This document shows, one piece after another, positions 14,675-22,657 of a stretch of 64,000 nt of DNA. The position numbers and the translations under genes are program-made. The stretch lies in assembly GCF_027497255.1 (NCBI RefSeq), contig NZ_CP114903.1:1116001-1180000 (forward strand), in the 5' to 3' direction. The stretch comes from Micromonospora sp. WMMD882 (GTDB lineage Bacteria; Actinomycetota; Actinomycetes; Mycobacteriales; Micromonosporaceae). The notes under the pieces were generated by a model, which was not told the origin of the DNA, searched no databases, and worked only from the letters and a program-made list of their open reading frames with translations. Each line of letters opens with the position of its first letter. The first letter of the stretch is position 1.

Positions 14675-17218
14675 GTGGCCCGGAGAGCATTGGTGATCGG
14701 CGCGCAGACCAAGGACCTGACCGGAGTCGACAATGACGTCAGGGCGATGACCGGGTCGCTGTGCCGTCGCGGATTTGCCGTCGAGGCCCGGGTGGGCGCC
14801 GACGCCACCCGGGCCGGGATAATCGACGCCTACGAGAGCCTCATTGCCGAAGTCGGCCCGGACGACACGGTTTTCGTCTATTACAGCGGCCACGGTGGAT
14901 ATCTTGAGCCGCCGGAGGAGCCGGCGGACGGGGCGTCCGCCGGAATGGCGATGCAGTTCATCGTCCCCACCGATTACCACGAGTCGACCGACGACGACTT
15001 CCGGGGCGTCACCGCCGTCGAGCTGTCCGTGCTCCAGGCCCGACTGACCCGGGTGACCCGCAACGTCACGGTGGCGCTCGACTGCTGCCACGCGGCGCAC
15101 ATGTCCCGGGACCCGGACCTGCGGGTCAAGGCCCTGTTCCGGGCGGAACGCGGCGCCTGGTCGACGACGTACGAGCGGGTCGCCGAGCACCTGGCGGAGC
15201 TGCGGCGCGGCGGGCTCCGGGTGGACCTGCGCCACCCGGTCGGCGACCGGCACGCGGTGCGGCTGGTCGCCTGCGCCCCCGAGCAGTCCGCGTACGAGTA
15301 CACCAACCGGGACGGGGTCCGGATGGGCTTCCTCACCGAGGCGCTGACCCGGGCCCTCGACGACGCGGGGGAGCTGCCGCTGACCTGGCACGCGTTGATG
15401 GAGGGGGTGCGCCACCGGGTGCTCGGTCTCGCGCCGGACCAGCGCCCCGGGGTGGAGGGCCCGTCCAGCCGGCTGCTGTTCACGCTGACCGACAGCGACC
15501 CGATTGTCGCCCTGCCGGTGCGGCAGGCCGGCCCCGGTCGGGCGCACCTGCCCGGCGCGGTCCTGCTCGGCGTCCAGGTCGACGACGAGTTCGCCGTCGT
15601 GCCGGCCGACGCGGCGGGGCCGGACGCCGCCACCGACGTCGGCGCGGCCCGGGTGGACCGGGTCGGCGGGTTGTCCGCGCAGGCCGTCCTGCGGTTGCGT
15701 GCCCCCTGGACGGAGCTGCCGCCCGGCGCCCGCGCCCACCGGACCAGGGCCGCCGCCCCGGCTCTGCCGGTCCGGGTGCCGCACCCCGACCAACGGACCG
15801 CCGACCTGGTGGCGGCCATCGCCCGCAGCCCCCTGACGCGGCTGGCCGGCGAGGACGAGGCGGCCCCGGTCGAGGTGCGGATCGACGCCGACGGGTACGT
15901 CCTGCGGGACCGGATCGGGCCGCTGCACGAGCCCCGGCCGCTCGTCCCGGCCGAGGTCCCGCGGGCGGTCGACAACCTGGAACGGCTGGCCCGGGCCGCC
16001 GCCCTGCGTGCCCTGAGCGAGGATCCCCGGCACACCCTCGACGATCCGGTCGCCGTCGAGTGGGGGCGGGTGGTGGCCGGCCGGCCCAGCCCGCTGCCCA
16101 CGTCCGGGGCCGTCGTGTACGAGGGCGACGCGGTGTACGTGCGGGTGCGCAACGACGGCCCGGCCCCGTGTCACGTCTCGCTCGTCGACATCGGGGTGTC
16201 CGCCCGGATCACCGTGCTGACCGACACCGACCAGGTCGGGGTGCGCCTGGCCCCCGGCGCGGAGTACGTGTTCGGCCTGGACGAGCTCGACGAGCGGCTC
16301 TGCGGCGTGCCGCTGAGCTGGCCGGACGGGCTGGCCCCGGACGCCGGCCGGCTGGAGACGATCCTGGTCCTGGTCACCTCGACGCCGCAGGACGTCGGCC
16401 TGCTGCAACAGGGGGCGGTGCGCAGCGTCCCGGCCGACCGGTCCCCACTGGAGCAGCTTCTGGCCCAGGTCTCCACCGGCGGGGCGCGGGATCTGACCCG
16501 GCAGACCGGCCGGGCCGTGCGGTACGCGGTGCGGACCATCGACTTCGACCTGCTGCCGGCCGCCCCGCCGGAGGCCGAGACCGCCCGGTTCCTGGTCGAC
16601 GAGCGGCCGCCGCCGTCGGCGCGGCTACTGGCCCCCCGGGGCGTGGCGACGCCGACCACGGTGGCGGTCCGCCTCGACGAGCTGGTCGTGCACCGCAACC
16701 GGGCCCTGGGCAGCGCCGACGTCCGGGTGGACGCGGTGGTGCTCACCGGTGGCGGTGACCCCGGGCGGCCGGTCTACCGGGCGCAGACCGAACGGTTCAG
16801 CGACATCGGTGACGGTCAGCGCCTACCGCTGGACCGGATGCTGCTCTACCACGGCCCGGCGGTCGACTACCTGGACATCGCCGTCTGGGTGTCCCGGGAC
16901 TCCACCGGCAGCCTGGCGCTGAGCGACCTGCTCCGGGACGGTCTGACCCACACCGAGACGCAGGCGGCCGGCGCGCAGCTCGCCGGCCTGGTGGTGGCCG
17001 CCCCGCAGGCGGCGGCGGCCGTCGCCGCCGTCGGCGCGGGCGCGGTGGTGATCAACCTCGCCTACCGGCTGTTGCGGGGGGTGGTGGGCAACAGCATCGG
17101 CCTGTACCGCACCTCGTTGCTCGCGCACGAGGAGTTCGGCGTGGGCCGGCATCCGGCGCGGGGGCAGCGACGGGCCCAGGACTTCTCGTTCGTGTACACC
17201 GTCGAGGCGGTCGGCTGA
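14675..17218 (+). CDS. caspase-family (C14, p20) cysteine peptidase with large C-terminal region
   Basis: GTG at 14675 follows a TGGGGGAA ribosome binding site; the preceding in-frame sequence belongs to the LAL gene. The 847-aa protein starts with ALVIGAQTKDLTGVDND, a typical caspase/metacaspase opening. It has the catalytic pair H73 (YYSGHGG) and C138 (ALDCCHA, the DxC position). The p20-like domain covers about 1-270. A long beta-rich middle follows, then a hydrophobic segment near 765-800 (AAVAAVGAGAVVINLAY) and a C-terminal region ending QDFSFVYTVEAVG. Bacterial relatives act as proteases in cell-death or immunity systems. Linkage to three CHAT proteins, themselves of caspase fold, supports an effector role. 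What activates it is unknown. Confidence 0.85.
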   Translation: MARRALVIGAQTKDLTGVDNDVRAMTGSLCRRGFAVEARVGADATRAGIIDAYESLIAEVGPDDTVFVYYSGHGGYLEPPEEPADGASAGMAMQFIVPTDYHESTDDDFRGVTAVELSVLQARLTRVTRNVTVALDCCHAAHMSRDPDLRVKALFRAERGAWSTTYERVAEHLAELRRGGLRVDLRHPVGDRHAVRLVACAPEQSAYEYTNRDGVRMGFLTEALTRALDDAGELPLTWHALMEGVRHRVLGLAPDQRPGVEGPSSRLLFTLTDSDPIVALPVRQAGPGRAHLPGAVLLGVQVDDEFAVVPADAAGPDAATDVGAARVDRVGGLSAQAVLRLRAPWTELPPGARAHRTRAAAPALPVRVPHPDQRTADLVAAIARSPLTRLAGEDEAAPVEVRIDADGYVLRDRIGPLHEPRPLVPAEVPRAVDNLERLARAAALRALSEDPRHTLDDPVAVEWGRVVAGRPSPLPTSGAVVYEGDAVYVRVRNDGPAPCHVSLVDIGVSARITVLTDTDQVGVRLAPGAEYVFGLDELDERLCGVPLSWPDGLAPDAGRLETILVLVTSTPQDVGLLQQGAVRSVPADRSPLEQLLAQVSTGGARDLTRQTGRAVRYAVRTIDFDLLPAAPPEAETARFLVDERPPPSARLLAPRGVATPTTVAVRLDELVVHRNRALGSADVRVDAVVLTGGGDPGRPVYRAQTERFSDIGDGQRLPLDRMLLYHGPAVDYLDIAVWVSRDSTGSLALSDLLRDGLTHTETQAAGAQLAGLVVAAPQAAAAVAAVGAGAVVINLAYRLLRGVVGNSIGLYRTSLLAHEEFGVGRHPARGQRRAQDFSFVYTVEAVG

Positions 17219-17307
17219 CCCGGCCGGACCGCGTCCGTACCGTCACCGGCTTGCGCCGTGCGCGGCGTAAGGGATCGAGCTGAGCAGACAGGAGAGGGTG
17301 GAACATC

Positions 17308-17535
17308 ATGAGCCGTAAGCGCGTCATCATCGGACAGTCCGAGTGGGGTGTCGACGAGCGTGACGTCGACACCGTCGTCGAACAGATCAAGACCGCCCTG
17401 GCGGAAGGCGCCGTCGCCGAGCTGGTGCTGCTGGACGGCGCCGGGCGGCCGGTGACGGTCTACCTCAACGGCCGGGCGGCCGTGACGGTCGTCGTGGACC
17501 TCGACCGGGACCCGCGTCCCAGCGAGATCTCCTGA
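17308..17535 (+). CDS. small conserved-looking hypothetical protein (75 aa)
   Basis: ATG at 17308 has a GGAGAGGG ribosome binding site 10-17 nt upstream. The 75-aa product reads as a compact alpha/beta domain: a helix at ~16-33 (DVDTVVEQIKTALAEG) followed by three short strands (VAELVLLD, PVTVYLN, AVTVVVDL). It is not membrane-bound and has no cysteines. It follows the caspase gene by 89 nt and precedes a perfect terminator hairpin, so it is probably co-transcribed with the caspase. A regulatory or adaptor partner of the caspase is the simplest guess. No family was recognised. Confidence 0.65.
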   Translation: MSRKRVIIGQSEWGVDERDVDTVVEQIKTALAEGAVAELVLLDGAGRPVTVYLNGRAAVTVVVDLDRDPRPSEIS

Positions 17536-17550
17536 CGGCCGGTGACGCCG

Positions 17551-17576
17551 GCCCGGCGCCCGCCCGGGCGCCGGGC
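17551..17576. terminator. perfect 12-bp hairpin between convergent genes
   Basis: Arms 17551-17562 (GCCCGGCGCCCG) and 17565-17576 are exact reverse complements with a 2-nt spacer, so the innermost pairs open to form the loop. It lies between the stop of the 75-aa gene (17535) and the stop of the minus-strand regulator (17581) and can terminate both. Confidence 0.7.
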
Positions 17577-17580
17577 CCGC

Positions 17581-18177
17581 TCATCCGACGGTGACCCGGA
17601 CGGCCCGGACCACCGGCAGCAACCCGACCCGCTGCGCCCGCAGCACCGTGGTCAACCGGTCGGAGGTGCCGAACTTGCGGTACATCCGTTCCTGGTGCTT
17701 GGCCACCGTGCGCGGCGAGAGATCGAGGCGGTGGGCGATCGCCACCGCGGTCAGCCCGGCCGCGAGCAGTTCGAGGATCTGCTGCTCACGGTGGGTCAGC
17801 CCGGGGCGGTCGCCGGCGTCGGCGCCCCCCTCGTCGGCGACCGTGGACAGGGTGTGGGGGCGGGCCCAGGAACGCGTGAGGGTCCGCAGCGCGGCGCGCT
17901 GCGCGGCGTCGAACCCGGCCACCCCGTCCTCGATCAGCGCGGCCAACCGGCCGGGCCGCGAGCCGGCGTCGCTCCACCGCCACCGGCCGTCCACCCGACC
18001 CAGGTCGCCGAGGCTGAGCCCGGTCAACACGAGGGCCCGCAGCAGTCGGGGGTCGCCACCGGAGGCGGTCACGAGCAGGCGCCGGGTGGTCGGCTCGACC
18101 GGGCCGTCGAGCACGTCGGCGAGGAGACGGTCGGTCGACTCCGGGGTGGAGGTGGACGGGAGCAGACGGGTCGGCAT
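17581..18177 (-). CDS. LuxR-type HTH regulator, apparently a truncated LAL protein
   Basis: ATG at 18177 is preceded by GGGAGGAAGCC on the minus strand, a better start than the longer in-frame extension to 18342. The 198-aa product ends in a LuxR-type HTH (about 130-190: LTHREQQILELLAAG ... SPRTVAKHQERMYRKF). Its N-terminal half (TASGGDPRLLRALVL ... GRVDGRWRW ... RLAALIEDGVAGF) resembles the end of a LAL ATPase domain, including the GGNP-like GGDP motif, but the Walker A and B motifs are absent. It may be a DNA-binding remnant that no longer hydrolyses ATP. It is transcribed divergently from the gene at 18652 across a 474-bp spacer, so it probably controls that promoter or its own. Confidence 0.8.
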   Translation of the reverse strand: MPTRLLPSTSTPESTDRLLADVLDGPVEPTTRRLLVTASGGDPRLLRALVLTGLSLGDLGRVDGRWRWSDAGSRPGRLAALIEDGVAGFDAAQRAALRTLTRSWARPHTLSTVADEGGADAGDRPGLTHREQQILELLAAGLTAVAIAHRLDLSPRTVAKHQERMYRKFGTSDRLTTVLRAQRVGLLPVVRAVRVTVG

Positions 18178-18651
18178 GGCTTCCTCCCTCACTCGTACGG
18201 GCGGGCGGGGTGGTCCCGAACGCCCACCGACAGCGTCCCGCCGCGCCGCCGGTCGGCCCATGGTGCGGATGACGTAGTCGACCCCGACGGGGGTACGTAT
18301 TTGTCGCCCCGCCCACCTCAGGCCCACCCGGCGGCGATCCACCGCTCGGCGTCGCCGTTACCGCGGCCACTGATCGGGGTCACGGTAACGGCGGTCGGGT
18401 CGCCCGGGGACCGGTCGCGCAACCGAATTACGTACACCTGCGGACCGCTGCCGGAAACGGCGCGGACCGGCATTTACGAGGGGCCGGAGAAAACCGCTGG
18501 CCACGCCGTTCCGGGTCACTCTCCGCACCTTTGCCGGTACGCGTACGAGTAGCGGATGTTCCTTGACGTAACGGGTCGGTTTCTCTGTAATAGGAGCTCC
18601 CTCCGGTGTGGACTGACGTCCAGGGGGTGACGATTCCGAAAGGGGGCCGAC
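18178..18651. other. 474-bp divergent intergenic region
   Basis: No convincing gene is present. The right half holds the promoter listed at 18563-18591. The segment around 18420-18560 is less GC-rich than the flanking genes (for example AACCGAATTACGTACACC and GTACGCGTACGAGTAG), consistent with regulatory DNA. No clear operator palindrome was identified. Confidence 0.5.
18563..18591 (+). promoter_or_regulatory. sigma-70-type promoter for the gene at 18652
   Basis: TTGACG (18563-18568) and TGTAAT (18586-18591) are separated by 17 nt, about 60 nt upstream of the ATG at 18652. The sequence TAATAG immediately overlaps the -10 and is an alternative box. Confidence 0.55.
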
Positions 18652-19848
18652 ATGCCCGGCACCCAGATCCTGATCGACGACCGGTCGACGTCGACTGTCG
18701 CTTCCGCCGCCGATCTCGTCCGGGAACTGGCGCGCCGCGGCGTGCTCGCCGACCGGATGCGCGACACCTCCGACGCCGAGCGGCAGCGGCTCCACGGCGG
18801 GGCGTACCAGATCGTGTGGCCGGTGGTCTTCCAGCGGTTGACCCGTCGGGTCGAGCTGGCCCGGGGGCACCGCTCCTGCGCCAGAGCCCTGGACCGGCTC
18901 GAACCGGAGTGCCTGGACCGCTTCCAGGACGACGTGGAGGCCGTCCTGGACGACCTGTCCCGCAACGCACGGACGCCGATCGTCAATCTGGAGGGCTGGG
19001 TCGGCAGCCGGTTGACCGCCGCCACCGTGGACGGTCACCGCCGGCGGCGCGGCGAACGGGGCGCGCTGCAACGTCCCCGGCTGCCCGGCTGGCTGGTCAC
19101 CGCCCTCGACGGTGACCCGTGGCTCACCGTCCTCGCCACCGAGGTGCTGGTCTGGGTCGGGGTGCCCACCACCGCCGGGGTCGGGACCTGGCCGTTGACG
19201 GCGTGGGCCGAACGCCGGGCCGCCGTCACCGGCCGGCTCACCCACGGGGAGGCGGAGGTGGCCCGGGACGTCGACCGGGTGCTGGCCGCGATGCGTCGAC
19301 GCGGGCCGTGGTACGCCGACTTCGTCGAACGGCCGCTCGGCCGCAAGCAGGCGCCGGTGCTGCCCGCCCTGCGGGCCGAGGCCGACCAGACCCACGACTG
19401 GCCGCCCCTGGCGTTGGTCCCCCGTCACGAGGTCGACGACGCGCGGCTGCGTGACCTGGCGACCACCGCGGTGGCCGCCATCGAGGCGCGGGTACGTCGC
19501 CGGGAGGACCTGCGTGACGTGGTCGTGGACGTGCTGGGCGCCGTCTTCGGCGCCGGCACCGGCGCGGACGACCTGGACCGGACGCCCGGCGCGGGCCCGG
19601 CCGACGAGGAACGGGTGGTGGCGCTGCTCGCCGACCCGGCCACCGTCGACCGGATCGTCGCCGTGCTGCTCGACCTCCGGCCGGGCCCGACGTCACCGCG
19701 GGACAACCCGCCGGACGGGCCGCGTGCCGACCGCTGTCGGCCGCTGGCGGCCGGCTGTCCGTCAGTAGCGCGTGAGACGGCCCGGCGCGCACGCCGCCGG
19801 GCCGACGAGACCGAGCAGAGGAGGCGCGGTGACCGCGCAGGACGCTGA
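18652..19848 (+). CDS. hypothetical protein with weak sigma-factor-like features
   Basis: ATG at 18652 follows AAAGGGGGCCGAC. The 398-aa soluble protein is helical and rich in Arg, Asp and Ala. Around residues 95-140 the segment PIVNLEGWVGSRLTAATVD, followed by HRRRRGERGA, resembles the end of sigma-70 region 2 (a GWL-type helix, then a basic DNA-contact helix). The rest does not show a clear region 4. The Arg-rich C-terminus is probably disordered. The gene overlaps the start of the next (CHAT) gene by 20 nt, so the two are coupled. It could be a pathway-specific transcription factor or an adaptor; I do not recognise a named family. Confidence 0.6.
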   Translation: MPGTQILIDDRSTSTVASAADLVRELARRGVLADRMRDTSDAERQRLHGGAYQIVWPVVFQRLTRRVELARGHRSCARALDRLEPECLDRFQDDVEAVLDDLSRNARTPIVNLEGWVGSRLTAATVDGHRRRRGERGALQRPRLPGWLVTALDGDPWLTVLATEVLVWVGVPTTAGVGTWPLTAWAERRAAVTGRLTHGEAEVARDVDRVLAAMRRRGPWYADFVERPLGRKQAPVLPALRAEADQTHDWPPLALVPRHEVDDARLRDLATTAVAAIEARVRRREDLRDVVVDVLGAVFGAGTGADDLDRTPGAGPADEERVVALLADPATVDRIVAVLLDLRPGPTSPRDNPPDGPRADRCRPLAAGCPSVARETARRARRRADETEQRRRGDRAGR

Positions 19849-22621
19849 CGAAGGCGGGGTGGGTGAGCTCCTGCCCCGGTGCGCGCTGACGGTCGCCCGC
19901 CTGATCCAGGGGGAGGGCACGCCCGAGGACGTCGAGGCGGCCGTCGCCGACCTGCGCCGCCTCCCGGCCGACCTGCCCGAGCGGGGGCCGCTGGCCGCCG
20001 GCCTGGTCGTCGTCCTCCTCCGGTCCGGGCTGGACGCCGGGATGGGTAACCTGCGTCACCTCGACGACCTGCTCGCCATCGCCGACCGGCACCCTCCGCC
20101 GGGCCCGGACTGGCCGCGGATCAGGGCCGTCGCCCGGGTCACGGCGACCCTGCGGGCCGGCGCGACGATGGAGCGTCGCGACATGCGGGCCGCGCTGCGG
20201 GAGGTGACCGCCCTCACGGCCGTCACCGACGCCGATCCGGGCGTGCGCCAGCAGCTCGGGTTCATGCAGGCCGGGATGGCCGCGATGGCGGCCGCCGAGG
20301 AGGGGGACCTCGCCGGGCTGCGGCGCGGCATCAGTGAGTTGGAGGGGTTACGGGCGACGCTCGACAACCCCGAGCTGGCCGGCGTGGCCGACATGATGGT
20401 CACCAGCATCCGGGCGCTGGCCGCGACCCAGCAGGGCGACTTCACCGGCCTGCCGGACACCGTCGAGCGGATCAGGGACTTCTCCGCCGGCTTCGGGCCG
20501 CAGCACATCCTGACCGGGGCGGTGCGGGACATGGAGACCGCGATGGCGCCGCTGCGGCCGCTGATCGACCCGGACGGCCCGTCGGCCGGGCCGGTCAGCG
20601 ACGAGCAACTGGACGCGCTGCGCGCGCTCGCCGACCGTCCGGACGCCTCGCCCGCCGAACGCGCCCTCTACCAGCTCACCGCCGAGTCCGCCTGGCTGAC
20701 CGGCAGCGACGGCGCCCTCGACCCGGGCCGGCTCGACCAGGCCGTCGACACGTTCCGCCGGGTGGTCGCCGACACCCCGACGGGGGATCCCCAGCGGGCC
20801 TTCTACCTCGTCGGTCTCGGTCTCGCGCTCTACCGGCGGACCGAGGTGACGGGTCGGGTGGACGGCCTCGACGAGGCCGTCCGGGCGCTCACCGAGGCCC
20901 GGCTGCTCGCCCGTGGGCCGGAGCACCCCCAGTGGTCCCTCGCGAGCGAGGTGCTCGCCGCGATCAATCGTCGGCTCGGCGAGACGTCCGGGGCCCGCCG
21001 CATCGCGATCGACGGCCTGCGCCGGCACGCCTGGAGCGCGCTGTTCCAGGCGGATCCCGCCGCCGTGGCGGGCGCCGTCCGGGACGCCGCGGAGAGCGCG
21101 GTGCAGATCGCCCGGGACTGCCTGGCCGACAACGAGCCCGCGGACGCCATCGGGGCCCTGGAGGCCGGACGCGGGCTGCTGCTGTTCGCCGCGACCGAGT
21201 TCCACAGCCTGGACACCCGGCTCGACGCGGTCGGGCGACGGGACCTGGCGCACCGTTGGCGGGTCGCCGCCGCCGGTGACCCCGCCGCGGTCCCGGCCGA
21301 GCTGCGCCGGGAGGCGCTGGCGGCGCTCTCCACGCCGGACGGCGCGACCCCCGCCGCCGCGGCCGGCCTGCTGGACCCGCCCACCCTGCCCGAGATCCGT
21401 TCGGCGTTGCAGGCGCTGGACGCCGACGCGCTGGTCTACCTCGTCTCGGGTCAGGCGCCGGCCCCCGGCTGGGCGGTGATCGCCCCGGCGCAGGGCCCAC
21501 CGAGTTTCATCCCGCTGCCCAACCTCCAGCTCGACGAGGAGGTGGACGTGGAGCGCTACCTGGCGGCGTTGTCCCACCGGGACGCGGTGCTCGCCGAAAC
21601 CCGGTCGGACGCCCCGGATCCCGAGCGGGACCTCAAGTCCCAGGCGGCGGAGTCACGTTTCCTGGGCAGCCTCGACGCGCTGTGCGACTGGGCCTGGCGG
21701 GCCGCGGTCGGCCCACTGGTCGAGCGGTACCTCGCCCGCCGTCCCGCCCCGCCGTCCGGCCGGCCGCCCCGGGTCGTGCTCGTCCCGGTGGGCAGCCTGG
21801 CCCGCATCCCGTGGCAGGCGGCCCGACGCGCCGACGGCCGGTACGCGGTGGAGCTGGCCGCGTTCTCACAGACGGTCTCCGCCCGGACGTTGTGCGACTC
21901 GGCCGCCCGGTCGGCGGTGCCGGTCACCCCGCTGGGCCTGGTGGTCGGTGATCCGGACACCGCCGGCGAGGCGGCCGACCTGGCCGCCGCCCGGGTCGAG
22001 GCGTACGGCATCCACCAGGCGTTCTACCGGGGGGCCAGATACGTCGGTCGCCGGCCGGACGGGTCGACCAGCCGGTCCGGGCCCGGCGACGGCGGCGTGG
22101 TGCGGGACTGGCTGACCGACAACCGGCCCGGGGCGGGCGCCATGCTGCACCTGGCCTGTCACGGCGTCATCCAGACCGACCCCACCGACACCTCCTCGTA
22201 CCTGCTGCTCGCCGGCGGGGACCGGCTCACCGCCGAGGAGCTGGTCGGGTTGCTGGCCGCCGGGGAGCGCCCGGTCGGGCTGGTGGTGCTCGCGGCCTGC
22301 CGTACCGGCGTCTCCGGCCGGGGCTACGACGAGGCGTACAGTCTCGGCACCACGTTCCTGGCCGGCGGGGTCCGGTCCGCGTTGTCGACGCAGTGGCGCA
22401 TCCCGGACCGGGCGACCTCGGTGCTGATGTTCATGTTCCACCATTTCCTGGTGGCCGAGCGCCGGCCGGTGTGGGACGCCCTGCGGCGGGCGCAGCTCTG
22501 GATGCTGGACCCGCGACGGCAGTGCCCGGACCGGATGCCCCCCGCGCTGCGTCGCCAGGTGACGCAGACCGAACCGGCGCGGGTCGTCGCCTGGGCCGGG
22601 TTCACCCACTGGGGGCAGTGA
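19829..22621 (+). CDS. CHAT-domain (caspase-fold) protease, catalytic residues intact
   Basis: GTG at 19829 (VTAQDADEGG) follows an AGAGGAGGCGCG ribosome binding site; the longer open frame from 19772 lacks one. The 930-aa protein has an N-terminal helical, TPR-like region (~1-480) and a C-terminal CHAT domain. The domain has the catalytic histidine H778 in LHLACHG and the cysteine C824 in VVLAACRTG, with the SLGTTFLAGGVRSAL and STQWRIPD blocks typical of the family. CHAT proteins are separase/caspase relatives that cleave specific proteins once their sensor region is triggered. This gene is coupled to the preceding unknown protein and is followed 36 nt later by a second CHAT-like gene whose active site is lost. 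Confidence 0.9.
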   Translation: MTAQDADEGGVGELLPRCALTVARLIQGEGTPEDVEAAVADLRRLPADLPERGPLAAGLVVVLLRSGLDAGMGNLRHLDDLLAIADRHPPPGPDWPRIRAVARVTATLRAGATMERRDMRAALREVTALTAVTDADPGVRQQLGFMQAGMAAMAAAEEGDLAGLRRGISELEGLRATLDNPELAGVADMMVTSIRALAATQQGDFTGLPDTVERIRDFSAGFGPQHILTGAVRDMETAMAPLRPLIDPDGPSAGPVSDEQLDALRALADRPDASPAERALYQLTAESAWLTGSDGALDPGRLDQAVDTFRRVVADTPTGDPQRAFYLVGLGLALYRRTEVTGRVDGLDEAVRALTEARLLARGPEHPQWSLASEVLAAINRRLGETSGARRIAIDGLRRHAWSALFQADPAAVAGAVRDAAESAVQIARDCLADNEPADAIGALEAGRGLLLFAATEFHSLDTRLDAVGRRDLAHRWRVAAAGDPAAVPAELRREALAALSTPDGATPAAAAGLLDPPTLPEIRSALQALDADALVYLVSGQAPAPGWAVIAPAQGPPSFIPLPNLQLDEEVDVERYLAALSHRDAVLAETRSDAPDPERDLKSQAAESRFLGSLDALCDWAWRAAVGPLVERYLARRPAPPSGRPPRVVLVPVGSLARIPWQAARRADGRYAVELAAFSQTVSARTLCDSAARSAVPVTPLGLVVGDPDTAGEAADLAAARVEAYGIHQAFYRGARYVGRRPDGSTSRSGPGDGGVVRDWLTDNRPGAGAMLHLACHGVIQTDPTDTSSYLLLAGGDRLTAEELVGLLAAGERPVGLVVLAACRTGVSGRGYDEAYSLGTTFLAGGVRSALSTQWRIPDRATSVLMFMFHHFLVAERRPVWDALRRAQLWMLDPRRQCPDRMPPALRRQVTQTEPARVVAWAGFTHWGQ

Positions 22622-22657
22622 CACCGCCCCGCGCGGCGGCAGGCAAAGGAGAACGAC

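Noticed and set aside
14036..16408. Minus-strand frame of ~790 codons opposite the LAL and caspase genes
   Set aside because: Antisense shadow without recognisable protein features.
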